From: Desulfovibrio sp.
GTDB taxonomy: Bacteria; Desulfobacterota; Desulfovibrionia; Desulfovibrionales; Desulfovibrionaceae
DNA length: 59,548 nt
Assembly: GCA_030145055.1 (NCBI GenBank)
Contig: JAQYWK010000002.1
Span: 919,341-978,888, forward strand
Reading direction: 5' to 3'
Shown here: piece by piece, positions 8,602 to 16,458 of the stretch
Layout of the letters: the number at the start of each line of letters is the position of its first letter
Position numbering within the stretch: the stretch's first letter is position 1
Notes under the pieces: generated by a model
What the model saw: the letters and a program-made list of their open reading frames with translations, nothing else
Told to the model about the DNA's origin: nothing
The model's database searches: none
Made by a program: the position numbers and the translations under genes

Positions 8602-9191
8602 TTATCCTAGTCCGCCACGGAGAAGCCGATAAGGCTAAAGGACGCGCCATTGGACAAGAAGATTTACCTCTTTCAGGTGCGGGTGAAAAACAAGCTGACG
8701 CTTTAGCAAAGTCTTTAAGTTCTCTATCAATTGACTACCTATACACCAGTCCTTTGAAACGCACACGTGCAACCGCCGCCCCTATAGAAAAAGCGTGCAA
8801 TAAAAAAGCGATCATCTGTCCGGAACTTGCAGAGATTAATTTGGGATTATGGGATGGGCTAAGCTTTGAGCAAATCAAAAACAATTTCCCGATCGAGTAC
8901 GAAAAAAGAGGACTAGATATCGCAAACTACCGCCCTCCCAAAGGAGAAAGCTTTGCGGATCTAGCAGAAAGAGTGCGAGGTAAATTTCATGAGATCGCGG
9001 TCAAAGACGCGCCTACTATAATAGTCACCCATGCCGGAGTAATCAGAGTCATCATGCATCTGGTATTGGGAGTTCCGCTGAATAATATTTTCCAATTTTC
9101 GCCCAAACATTGCCACTCAACCATTTTGGAAAAATCCCACGACAAGCTATGCCTGAGAGGATTCAATATCCCTCCTGACGCAAATAAGTAA
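8598..9191 (+). CDS. Histidine phosphatase family protein
   Basis: A 197-residue cytoplasmic phosphatase of the phosphoglycerate mutase-like histidine phosphatase superfamily. The catalytic histidine is in LVRHGEAD at residues 4-11. The second half of the active site is TSPLKRTRATA near residue 50, with EINLGLWDGLSFEQI near residue 74 and the late catalytic histidine in VTHAGVIR near residue 144. Length and motifs resemble alpha-ribazole phosphatases, but there is no cobalamin gene nearby. In this operon it more likely dephosphorylates an intermediate of the cofactor pathway. It is the last gene of the operon, overlapping the upstream NTP transferase by four bases and ending directly at a terminator hairpin. 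Confidence 0.8.
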   Translation: MIILVRHGEADKAKGRAIGQEDLPLSGAGEKQADALAKSLSSLSIDYLYTSPLKRTRATAAPIEKACNKKAIICPELAEINLGLWDGLSFEQIKNNFPIEYEKRGLDIANYRPPKGESFADLAERVRGKFHEIAVKDAPTIIVTHAGVIRVIMHLVLGVPLNNIFQFSPKHCHSTILEKSHDKLCLRGFNIPPDANK

Positions 9192-9219
9192 AACCCCTAA
9201 CATTAAAATGTCAGGGGTT
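9192..9219. terminator. Terminator after the TrsS operon
   Basis: Inverted repeat immediately after the phosphatase stop codon: arms at 9192-9204 and 9207-9219 (AACCCCTAACATT paired with its near complement, one A-C mismatch), followed by TTTCT. It lies between two convergent genes and may act in both directions. Confidence 0.7.
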
Positions 9220-9258
9220 TCTAAAAATCAGAATATAGTGTCTGCGCTAATTACCTGA

Positions 9259-10332
9259 TCAGGTAATACCGTTCTCGACATAAGATTTTGCGACAAATGG
9301 CGAAGTCATGCACGAAAGCAAAGCGGCATAATCAAGGCTGAAGCGTACGTCATCACCAACCTGCAAAGGTGACCGCGTAGCATCTAAAATCAAATGATCA
9401 CTGCTGGAGCCAATTATATCAACGTCAATAAACGGAGTTAGCCCCGGAACATGAACATCCTGCTTGCCAACGCTCAAAATGGTTCTGAGCATATCCCCTT
9501 TATCTACAAATATCGTTGTATTACCAAAAGCATCTTGCCCGACTTCGCCCTCTGGAAAAGAAGGTTTAGTTTTGGATTCAATTACTTCAGCCACCAAGGT
9601 GATTGCATCGAGGTGCAGCCCCTCAATATGTTCGCGGGTGAGAGTTTCGCGTCCTATAAAAATGGATTCACCAAGCCTGACATCATTAATGCGGCCCAGA
9701 TCTTCATTTGCAAAGAACCAATCAAAATTAGCAGAATTTCCACCTGAGATAATATCAAACTTAATCTGGTATTTCTTTTCATATGTTTCAGCTAAAAGCG
9801 ACAGTTGATCCATATTCTTTTTAGATGGCTTCACTCCGCTGAAACAGGCTAAATTCGCACCTAAACCCTTAAGGTTTACACCTTTCAATTTTACAATCTG
9901 ATCTATTGTTGCATCAAGGTTCTTCTGAAGTATACCTTCACGAAGATCGCCCAACTCAACCATCAGCACGATATCGTGAACTTTATTTTGCTTGATAGCA
10001 GCTTTAGATAGTTCCGAGATTATCGACACTTCCGTGTTGAAACTAACATCAGCATATTTCACAACATCGTTAACTTCTGTCATTGAGGGGGTTCTAATTA
10101 AAACGAATGTAGCCTTAACGCCTGCCTGCCGCATGCGTTTAATATTGGCAATCCGTGAGTCACCGAGTGAAGTTAACCCTGCTGATACTAAACAATTCGC
10201 AACTCTCGGTTCCCCGAGAGCTACTTTTGTTATGCCAGTAATATCAATATTTCTGGCTCCAAACATTTTAACTAATTCCTGGGTATTGCTAAATAATTTA
10301 GCTAAATCAATTTCGAGATAGGGAGTGTCCAT
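9259..10332 (-). CDS. Alanine/ornithine racemase-family PLP-dependent enzyme
   Basis: A 357-residue fold-type III PLP enzyme with an alanine racemase N-terminal barrel. The PLP lysine is Lys36 in ITGITKVALG, the expected position after strand one. LGDSRIANIKRM near residue 57 and VELGDLREGI near residue 146 match conserved barrel segments of the alanine/ornithine racemase group, and SGGNSAN near residue 197 is the phosphate-binding loop. The family racemises amino acids such as ornithine or alanine. The start codon immediately follows the stop of the DUF1611 gene, so the two are co-translated. Adjacent DUF1611 proteins are known elsewhere in D-amino acid metabolism, so the pair may make and then modify a D-amino acid; the amino acid itself cannot be told. 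Confidence 0.83.
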   Translation of the reverse strand: MDTPYLEIDLAKLFSNTQELVKMFGARNIDITGITKVALGEPRVANCLVSAGLTSLGDSRIANIKRMRQAGVKATFVLIRTPSMTEVNDVVKYADVSFNTEVSIISELSKAAIKQNKVHDIVLMVELGDLREGILQKNLDATIDQIVKLKGVNLKGLGANLACFSGVKPSKKNMDQLSLLAETYEKKYQIKFDIISGGNSANFDWFFANEDLGRINDVRLGESIFIGRETLTREHIEGLHLDAITLVAEVIESKTKPSFPEGEVGQDAFGNTTIFVDKGDMLRTILSVGKQDVHVPGLTPFIDVDIIGSSSDHLILDATRSPLQVGDDVRFSLDYAALLSCMTSPFVAKSYVENGIT

Positions 10333-11411
10333 TACGCGAGCTTAGCTTTAAGGTGCGGGAATAAAGTGAGTATTTTTTCGATTAAAGAGTCGCAGTCAAA
10401 TTTGAGAACGTCTGTAGTAGGGATTTCAAATTTCTGTTCATAAGCTTCAATTGTCTCGGTAAGCTCTGAATCAGACATGTTCTCATGATTAATGGTAATT
10501 CCGATAACTGGTGCTCTAGAGAATACTTCTATTAGCTCAATCTCTTCTTTCAAGTCAGGCATGTTTATATCAGGATAATCACCCAATTTTTCTCTTTTCG
10601 GAGGATGCTGAACAATCACTGCGTCCGGCTTTCCACCACGAATTATAAAACACGAACTTAAATAGGCAGGATGACTTAAAGAGCCCTGCCCTTCTAGAAT
10701 CATGATGTCGGGATGTTTAGCTTCCCACGCTTCGAATACAGCTTTTTCCATTTCACCGGAAATAAACTGCTCCGTCAGTGCGTCGAGCGGCACACCAAAT
10801 TCAGCCCCCTGAATAATTCCAGTCTGACCTGTTGCGATCATGACTGTGTTTAGTCCAAGAGCTTGCAGAGCTTTCGTGATAATAACTGAGGTTGTTCTTT
10901 TACCGACCGCACTGTCTGTTCCAAGTATTGCGATTCTAGGGCATTCAACCTTGTTGATATTGCCTTTAAAAACATTTCGCTGATTGCTGTTTTGCTGCTT
11001 TCTAACATCATGCAATTCAACATTACATTCGGCGGCTTTTTTAATGAAGGATACTTTGTCGGTTAAGAATTCATGCAGCCCATTAATGATATTCAGTTTT
11101 CGTTCCATCGCATAAAAAATAACACTGCTATCTTCTGCGGAGAATGATCCTGATAAAGGAGCCATTCCATAAATGAAATATTTTACGGTATAGCCAGTGC
11201 CTTCTAATGCATCAGCAATATTTTTGAATATTTTAATACCATTTGGTATTCCGTCCAGCACTTCTCCGGCATCTAGGCCAGCTTTCGTGCTATCAATAAT
11301 GCCAACAATTTCGTATTTGCCGGAATATCTTGCTAAGCCATTGGCGGTCTTTCCATCCATCTTTCCAAAAAAATCTTCACAGTATACAATAGCCGGTACT
11401 TTTTCAGTCAT
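10332..11411 (-). CDS. DUF1611 family ATP-binding protein (DgcN-like)
   Basis: A 359-residue DUF1611 protein. The N-terminal third is a Rossmann-like domain; the C-terminal two thirds are a P-loop domain with a Walker A-like GTDSAVGKRT at residues 164-173 and an acidic Walker B-like segment (DIMILEGQGSLSHP) near residue 235. A later conserved block is VQHPPKREKLGDYP. A DUF1611 protein, DgcN, has been described as a D-glutamate N-acetyltransferase in marine bacteria, although the domain looks like an ATPase. Here the partner is a PLP racemase. The start ATG at 11411 has AGGA upstream (CAGGATAAATT). No signal peptide. Function in D-amino acid acylation is inferred from family and neighbour. Confidence 0.8.
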   Translation of the reverse strand: MTEKVPAIVYCEDFFGKMDGKTANGLARYSGKYEIVGIIDSTKAGLDAGEVLDGIPNGIKIFKNIADALEGTGYTVKYFIYGMAPLSGSFSAEDSSVIFYAMERKLNIINGLHEFLTDKVSFIKKAAECNVELHDVRKQQNSNQRNVFKGNINKVECPRIAILGTDSAVGKRTTSVIITKALQALGLNTVMIATGQTGIIQGAEFGVPLDALTEQFISGEMEKAVFEAWEAKHPDIMILEGQGSLSHPAYLSSCFIIRGGKPDAVIVQHPPKREKLGDYPDINMPDLKEEIELIEVFSRAPVIGITINHENMSDSELTETIEAYEQKFEIPTTDVLKFDCDSLIEKILTLFPHLKAKLA

Positions 11412-11444
11412 AATTTATCCTGGGTAAATGTTGCTAACGCTTGC

Positions 11445-11461
11445 CTCCATATAAAATGGAG
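11445..11461. promoter_or_regulatory. Small palindrome upstream of the DUF1611 gene
   Basis: CTCCAT-ATAAA-ATGGAG, a perfect six-base inverted repeat with five-base spacer, 34 bases upstream of the DUF1611 start. It could be an operator or a leader hairpin. The rest of the 488-base gap (11412-11899) is AT-rich; besides the sigma-54 element at 11683 I see no gene in it. Confidence 0.3.
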
Positions 11462-11682
11462 AACAATTTCGAACAGCATTACCTAACATATTTTTCGCAT
11501 ATATAAGCTAAATTAGACAAAAAATTTTCTTCTGAGAATTCACCAAGAATTAACATGTTCAGAAACGTCACTGTAAGATGTTGTAATGCCATCAAAACTT
11601 TGATTATTTTTCACTTAATATATTATAATTGAATGAGTAAATATAAAGGGCAGTCTAATCTCTAAAGATAAGATTGCAACTT

Positions 11683-11699
11683 CGGCATGACTTTTGCTT
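11683..11699 (+). promoter_or_regulatory. Sigma-54 (-24/-12) type promoter for the CotH operon
   Basis: CGGCATGACTTTTGCTT holds GG (11684-11685) and GC (11696-11697) separated by exactly ten bases, close to the sigma-54 consensus TGGCACG-N4-TTGC. Transcription would start near 11709, leaving a leader of about 190 bases before the CotH gene at 11900. No activator-binding sites could be assigned, and no sigma-54 activator gene is in the window. Confidence 0.5.
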
Positions 11700-11899
11700 T
11701 ATTTGCGTGAATGTCCATATTTTTACCCATAAAGTGGATTAAAGCGCGGAAAATACGTAAACAACCGTTGATTGAATCATTTTTTTGACACAAACCCAAC
11801 AATCTGAAACGGTAATATCTTCCTAAAAAAAGACGCGAGCAGTAATTTAAATAGACTATGTGAGTTGGCACTCTTTAGAGTTTAATTCAGGAAATAATT

Positions 11900-14605
11900 A
11901 TGAATAGAATTTTCAAGATGAAATTTGTTCCGGCAATAATCATGGCAGCATTGCTGCTAGGGGTTCTTGCTGATTTTGGCTACCGCGCGCTTGCTAAACT
12001 GTATGCCATTGAAAAAATAGTTGATGTTGAAGTTGATCAGGATTTAACTATTGATCATTACCATTTACTTTTACGAAATGAGTTTAAAAGCGCGTGGATA
12101 CAACTGACGTCAACCGAACCAGCCTCTGATAAAGATACTGACCTTAAAACCTTTCATATTACCGTTGATCAGGCAGGACTGAACACGCTTAATAAAAATT
12201 TACCTGAAAGCGGAAAATCAATTTACGCTGACGGACTTATGAAAGTTAGCGGCGAAAAAAAGATGCGTAAAATAAAAGTACGCTATAGAGGTCTGATTCC
12301 GCCTCATTGGCTTTACAAGCAAAAATCATTACGCATCAAACTGGGCGGTAACGACACTTACACCATGGACAATGTGTTTAACCTTGTAAATCCAGTTCAC
12401 GATTACATTGTTACCGACCAGCTTGCGTACGGAATGGCTCGTGATCTGGGCTTAATTGCACCCGATTTTTATCCGGTACGTGTATACCTGAACGGTCAAT
12501 TTATGGGTGTTTACATGTACTTAAGTCAAGTGAATGAGTACCTACTTAGAAAAAACAAAAAAATGCCGGGAAGCATATACTACGGAGAAAGTTCTACAGA
12601 AACGGAAAATGGAGTTGCTTCTCTTTGGTTTCATCCTGATTTCTGGGATAAAAAAGCTTCGCGTAATGCAGAACAAAAAACCAACAGAGAAGACATCAAC
12701 CTTTTCATTAATACAATTGCAAACGACACACCTGAAAATTTTTATAAATTCTTCAACACCTATGCTAACAAAGATGATTTCTACAATTTTATGGGCATGG
12801 ATGTTTTATTCGGCAGCGAGCATCATGACTGGGCGCATAACCACAGGATTTATTTTGACCCATACAAAGGGAAGTTCAGCCCTATTGCCTGGGATTTGAG
12901 ATTTTGGAACGACTCAACGAATAAAGACCTTTCATCATACCTGCTTCTTCAAAATATTCAACTAAACCCAATTTTAGAATACGAGCGAGATCAGGCGGCC
13001 TATAAACTATACCAAGAATACACCCCAGAAAAAATAAACCACAAATTAAGCACTTTAAGTAAAATTCAAAGAGATGAACTTAACTCTGATAGATACCGCG
13101 ATACAGCGATAACAGTTGATAATTTAAATGTATGGGTAAGCGAACCATTTACAATTGATGAATATGATAAAGCTATTGAAAAGCGTAAGTTCATTTTTAA
13201 GAGAAGACATGAAATTCTTCAATCTACATTCAACTCAACTTCAATTGCATGTGGTGCTGAAACTGTCGGAGAGTACAAAAAAATAAGTTTTTATATCGGA
13301 GGTTTCTCTCCAGTCTCACTATACAGTGGTAAGCAGATGATATTAGATTACAATTTCAACCAAGTAAGAGACGAAAACGACCCGGTAACCAATCATACAA
13401 TCTTATACCCAGGCAGAAAGTTCTTACCAGGGAATACTGTTAACGGTTTGATCAACGGGTTTGGACATCAATATTTAGTTCCAACCAGAATGAAATACGT
13501 AATCTTTTTTAAATCCTCTTCTCATAAATTTTTGCTCAATCTTGTTGCACGAAATGCCATAACAAATCAACCTGTTGAGATATTCTTCACCGATAACGAC
13601 ATAAAAGACGAATCTGCTTCCATACATCCTTGGAAACTGCCAAGAAGTCATAAAAAAGAGGTGATAGTTTACAAAGGAGACGTTGCAATTAACCAGTCGA
13701 TTGAGTTTCTCGAAAACGTACACGTTAAAATTGAACCAGGTACCACCTTCACTATGGCAGCAAACGCATCTATGTTCTTCTATGGCAGAGTTGAAGCTGC
13801 CGGAACAAAGGATAAACCGATTAAATTTATGGCTGCAAACCCGGCCAAACCTTGGGGGGCTGTTGCAATACAAGGCAACGGAACTACCGGTTCAACTTTT
13901 AAGTACTGCGAATTTGAAAATGGCTCTTTAGCAACAATGCGGATGATCCATTATACCGCGCCTTTTAATATTCACGACATGGACTGGTTTGAAGTTTCCA
14001 ACTGCAAAATTGGCAGGAACTTCGTAGGTGATGACGGCATGCATATTGCTTATGCAAATGGAACTATTCAAAATAGTATCTTTTTCAACTCGCGTAGTGA
14101 TGGACTGGATATTGACATTGCGACCGTGACTCTAACAGACAATATATTTTACAACACAGGAAACGACGGACTCGACATTATGACATCTGAAATATCAGCC
14201 TCAAACAATGTATTTATTGACATCGGTGATAAAGGGATATCTGTCGGAGAATGGTCAGAAGCGAACATCTCGGACTCTTTATTCATACGGGCAGTCATAG
14301 GCATGGCTATCAAGGACAAATCTGTTGTTAAAGCCGACAATCTCGTGTTTATCGATTCCCAAAAGACACCCATAGATCTATTCCATAAGAATACGAGCTA
14401 CGACGAAGGCGGTTTTTTAGAAGCTGCCAATATATATCTGATAGGCAATACAAAAATCAAGAAAGACGATATGTCTAAATTCTTCATCAAGAACAAGGTT
14501 GAAAACAAAAAGCCTGATTTTACCCAATTTAACTGGCTTAATAATCTTAAAAAACAATCTTTTAAGCCACTTTCTGATGAAATGGAGAGTTTGTATGTTA
14601 ACTAA
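11900..14605 (+). CDS. CotH kinase family protein with C-terminal parallel beta-helix
   Basis: A 901-residue membrane-anchored extracytoplasmic protein. Residues 9-30 form an uncleaved or signal-anchor membrane helix. Residues of about 90-440 are a CotH-type protein kinase domain: KVRYRGLIPPHW and LRIKLGG in the N-lobe, FMGVYMYLSQVNEYLL near residue 201, and the catalytic-like Asp residues D310 (HHDWAHNHRIYFD) and D332 (IAWDLRFW). From about residue 610 to 850 short repeated strands (ANGTIQNSIFFNSRSDGLDI and similar) indicate a right-handed beta-helix. CotH proteins phosphorylate surface proteins in spore formers; in Gram-negatives CotH genes recur beside VTC and DUF4956 genes, as here. A ribosome site (CAGGAA) precedes ATG 11900. 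The beta-helix suggests polysaccharide binding. Confidence 0.82.
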   Translation: MNRIFKMKFVPAIIMAALLLGVLADFGYRALAKLYAIEKIVDVEVDQDLTIDHYHLLLRNEFKSAWIQLTSTEPASDKDTDLKTFHITVDQAGLNTLNKNLPESGKSIYADGLMKVSGEKKMRKIKVRYRGLIPPHWLYKQKSLRIKLGGNDTYTMDNVFNLVNPVHDYIVTDQLAYGMARDLGLIAPDFYPVRVYLNGQFMGVYMYLSQVNEYLLRKNKKMPGSIYYGESSTETENGVASLWFHPDFWDKKASRNAEQKTNREDINLFINTIANDTPENFYKFFNTYANKDDFYNFMGMDVLFGSEHHDWAHNHRIYFDPYKGKFSPIAWDLRFWNDSTNKDLSSYLLLQNIQLNPILEYERDQAAYKLYQEYTPEKINHKLSTLSKIQRDELNSDRYRDTAITVDNLNVWVSEPFTIDEYDKAIEKRKFIFKRRHEILQSTFNSTSIACGAETVGEYKKISFYIGGFSPVSLYSGKQMILDYNFNQVRDENDPVTNHTILYPGRKFLPGNTVNGLINGFGHQYLVPTRMKYVIFFKSSSHKFLLNLVARNAITNQPVEIFFTDNDIKDESASIHPWKLPRSHKKEVIVYKGDVAINQSIEFLENVHVKIEPGTTFTMAANASMFFYGRVEAAGTKDKPIKFMAANPAKPWGAVAIQGNGTTGSTFKYCEFENGSLATMRMIHYTAPFNIHDMDWFEVSNCKIGRNFVGDDGMHIAYANGTIQNSIFFNSRSDGLDIDIATVTLTDNIFYNTGNDGLDIMTSEISASNNVFIDIGDKGISVGEWSEANISDSLFIRAVIGMAIKDKSVVKADNLVFIDSQKTPIDLFHKNTSYDEGGFLEAANIYLIGNTKIKKDDMSKFFIKNKVENKKPDFTQFNWLNNLKKQSFKPLSDEMESLYVN

Positions 14606-14978
14606 AAAAATTCTTCCCAGTGCAGGGTTTATAATTTTGGTAGCAACAATAACAATCTGCGTTACAACGGTCCTTTGGACATTCACTCCCCTGAATTACG
14701 AAATTTGTAATAAAAAATTAAGAATAGGCCTTAAACTTTCTACTGCCGGGAAAAAAAAGGAAGCTTTTAAATATTTTGTTGAAGCTGCGCCGTATGCACC
14801 GACAGATGTGGAGCGGGCAAATCTGTATATGTATGCCGGAGCCATGGTCACCGATAAAGACACAAAATACAAATACTACAAACTGTCACTACTTGCCAAC
14901 CCGGATACAAACGTGCTGACTAATACGCTGCAGACAAATGGTATTCTAGACGATGTTATGAACACCAAACTGGATTAA
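14595..14978 (+). CDS. Small membrane-anchored protein of the CotH/VTC operon
   Basis: A 127-residue protein I do not recognise. It has one N-terminal transmembrane helix (about residues 9-31, IILVATITICVTTVLW) and a short soluble tail containing a helix-turn-helix pair that resembles one tetratricopeptide unit (GKKKEAFKYFVEAAPYAP). The start ATG 14595 lies inside the end of the CotH gene (11-base overlap), with GGAGAG five bases upstream; a further in-frame ATG at 14577 is less well placed. The VTC-domain gene follows after 11 bases. It is probably a scaffold tying CotH and the VTC/DUF4956 proteins together at the membrane, which is an inference from position only. Confidence 0.65.
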   Translation: MLTKKILPSAGFIILVATITICVTTVLWTFTPLNYEICNKKLRIGLKLSTAGKKKEAFKYFVEAAPYAPTDVERANLYMYAGAMVTDKDTKYKYYKLSLLANPDTNVLTNTLQTNGILDDVMNTKLD

Positions 14979-14989
14979 GAGGTGAAGTA

Positions 14990-15703
14990 GTGAACAATAT
15001 AGAAGTTAAACGTCATGAGCTGAAGTATTTGATCTCGAATACAGCTTACCATGAACTTGTAAACAAGCTTGAACATATCCTTAAGCCAGATGCATATAGC
15101 ATCCCCCGTCAGGGATATTTCATTCGCAACCTTTATTTCGATTCGCATGATGACGAGTGTCTTTACGCAAAACAATCTGGAATTATGCATCGTCAAAAAT
15201 ACAGAATGAGGATTTACGACCTCAACTCTAATATCGTTAAGTTTGAAATAAAAAGTAAACATAACAATCAGATTTTTAAAGAGTCTGCGACTATTTCAAA
15301 AGAAAGTGCTCTCCGAATAATTGACGGAGATTTTAATGAACTACTTACATATGAAAACCCTATACTGAACAAAATTTACAAACGTTTTACTGGAAGGATG
15401 TACAGGCCTAAAGTTATAATCGATTACACTAGAGATGCGTTTGTTTATGATTTCTTCAATACGAGAATAACGATCGACAAAGATCTGCATTCAAACAACA
15501 GCGACTATGATCTTTTTTCGGACAACTTACACACAATTCCAGTAATTCTGGAAGGTAAACAAATTTTGGAAATCAAGTACGAACATGTTTTGCCGGAATA
15601 TATCCACAGAACGATTCAGATCGATTCTGCGGAAAGATTCGCAATCAGTAAATACGTGCTTGGTAGAAGATTTTTCAAAATAGAAAAATGGGAGGACAAT
15701 TAA
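14990..15703 (+). CDS. VTC domain (polyphosphate polymerase-like) protein
   Basis: A 237-residue cytoplasmic protein with a VTC/CYTH triphosphate-tunnel domain. The tunnel strands carry alternating charged residues: RHELKYLI near residue 8, NLYFDSHDD near residue 46, RQKYRMRIYD near residue 67, VKFEIKSK near residue 84, RPKVIIDYTR near residue 139 and LEIKYE near residue 194. VTC4-type domains make polyphosphate from ATP. The start is GTG 14990 with AGAGG seven bases upstream. It is followed after three bases by a DUF4956 membrane protein, its usual partner. In such pairs the VTC protein is thought to feed or sense polyphosphate at the membrane; the product here is not proven. Confidence 0.85.
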   Translation: MNNIEVKRHELKYLISNTAYHELVNKLEHILKPDAYSIPRQGYFIRNLYFDSHDDECLYAKQSGIMHRQKYRMRIYDLNSNIVKFEIKSKHNNQIFKESATISKESALRIIDGDFNELLTYENPILNKIYKRFTGRMYRPKVIIDYTRDAFVYDFFNTRITIDKDLHSNNSDYDLFSDNLHTIPVILEGKQILEIKYEHVLPEYIHRTIQIDSAERFAISKYVLGRRFFKIEKWEDN

Positions 15704-15706
15704 ATC

Positions 15707-16399
15707 ATGGATACACTAACTTACGGTGACATTTTCAAGAAGAGTTTTGTGGCAATGCAGAATGGAATGGAGCGTTTCACAGCCATTGAGATTATAATCA
15801 ATCTCGGTGTTTCATTTATGGTCGGTATGTTTATTTACTATGTCTATAAAAAAACATTTCAAGGCGTTCTTTACCAAAGAAGCTTCAACGTATCACTAGT
15901 AGTGCTGGCAATGGTCGTTACGCTGATCATCATGACCATCAGTGGTAATCTAGTGCTTTCTCTCGGTATGGTTGGTGCGCTCTCGATTGTTCGTTTCAGA
16001 ACCCCTATTAAAGATCCTGTTGATCTCGTTTTCATATTTTGGGCAATCACGGTCGGCATTGCTAATGGCGTTGGGTATTTCAACATCACCATCATTGGTT
16101 CCATCGCTATGACCCTTGTTCTACTTTTCATGACACGCAAATCAGAAGAAGAACAACCCTACCTACTTGTGCTTCAGATCCCGACAGCAACCAAATCTCA
16201 GCCAGTTCTCACAGAAGTTAAAAAGAACGTCCAAAGATTCATGCTGAAATCTAAAACTGTCACACCGAACTATACCGAAATAACCGCTGAAGTTCGTCTT
16301 AAGAGTGATGAGACAGATTTTATTAATGAACTGCATAATGATGGCAAAGTTCTGAAAGCGACCCTGATCACGTACTCAGGCGATATCTCTCAAATATAG
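15707..16399 (+). CDS. DUF4956 domain-containing membrane protein
   Basis: A 230-residue inner-membrane protein with about four hydrophobic helices between residues 27 and 145 and a soluble C-terminal tail of roughly 85 residues. The conserved segment SLGMVGALSIVRFRTPIKDPVDLVFIFWA (residues 86-114) contains a charged motif, RFRTP, between helices, characteristic of DUF4956. These proteins accompany VTC polyphosphate-polymerase-like proteins and CotH kinases in many bacteria and may form the membrane channel or anchor for the product. The gene begins three bases after the VTC gene. No catalytic motif is known for the family. Confidence 0.83.
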   Translation: MDTLTYGDIFKKSFVAMQNGMERFTAIEIIINLGVSFMVGMFIYYVYKKTFQGVLYQRSFNVSLVVLAMVVTLIIMTISGNLVLSLGMVGALSIVRFRTPIKDPVDLVFIFWAITVGIANGVGYFNITIIGSIAMTLVLLFMTRKSEEEQPYLLVLQIPTATKSQPVLTEVKKNVQRFMLKSKTVTPNYTEITAEVRLKSDETDFINELHNDGKVLKATLITYSGDISQI

Positions 16400-16458
16400 C
16401 TCCATTTTCTTATGAATTGAATATAAACAGTGCCAATCAGAAGTGGAGTCATTTTTAA

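Noticed and set aside
11662-11871. 69-residue minus-strand frame in the CotH upstream region
   Set aside because: No ribosome site, low-complexity composition, and it overlaps the sigma-54 promoter of the operon.
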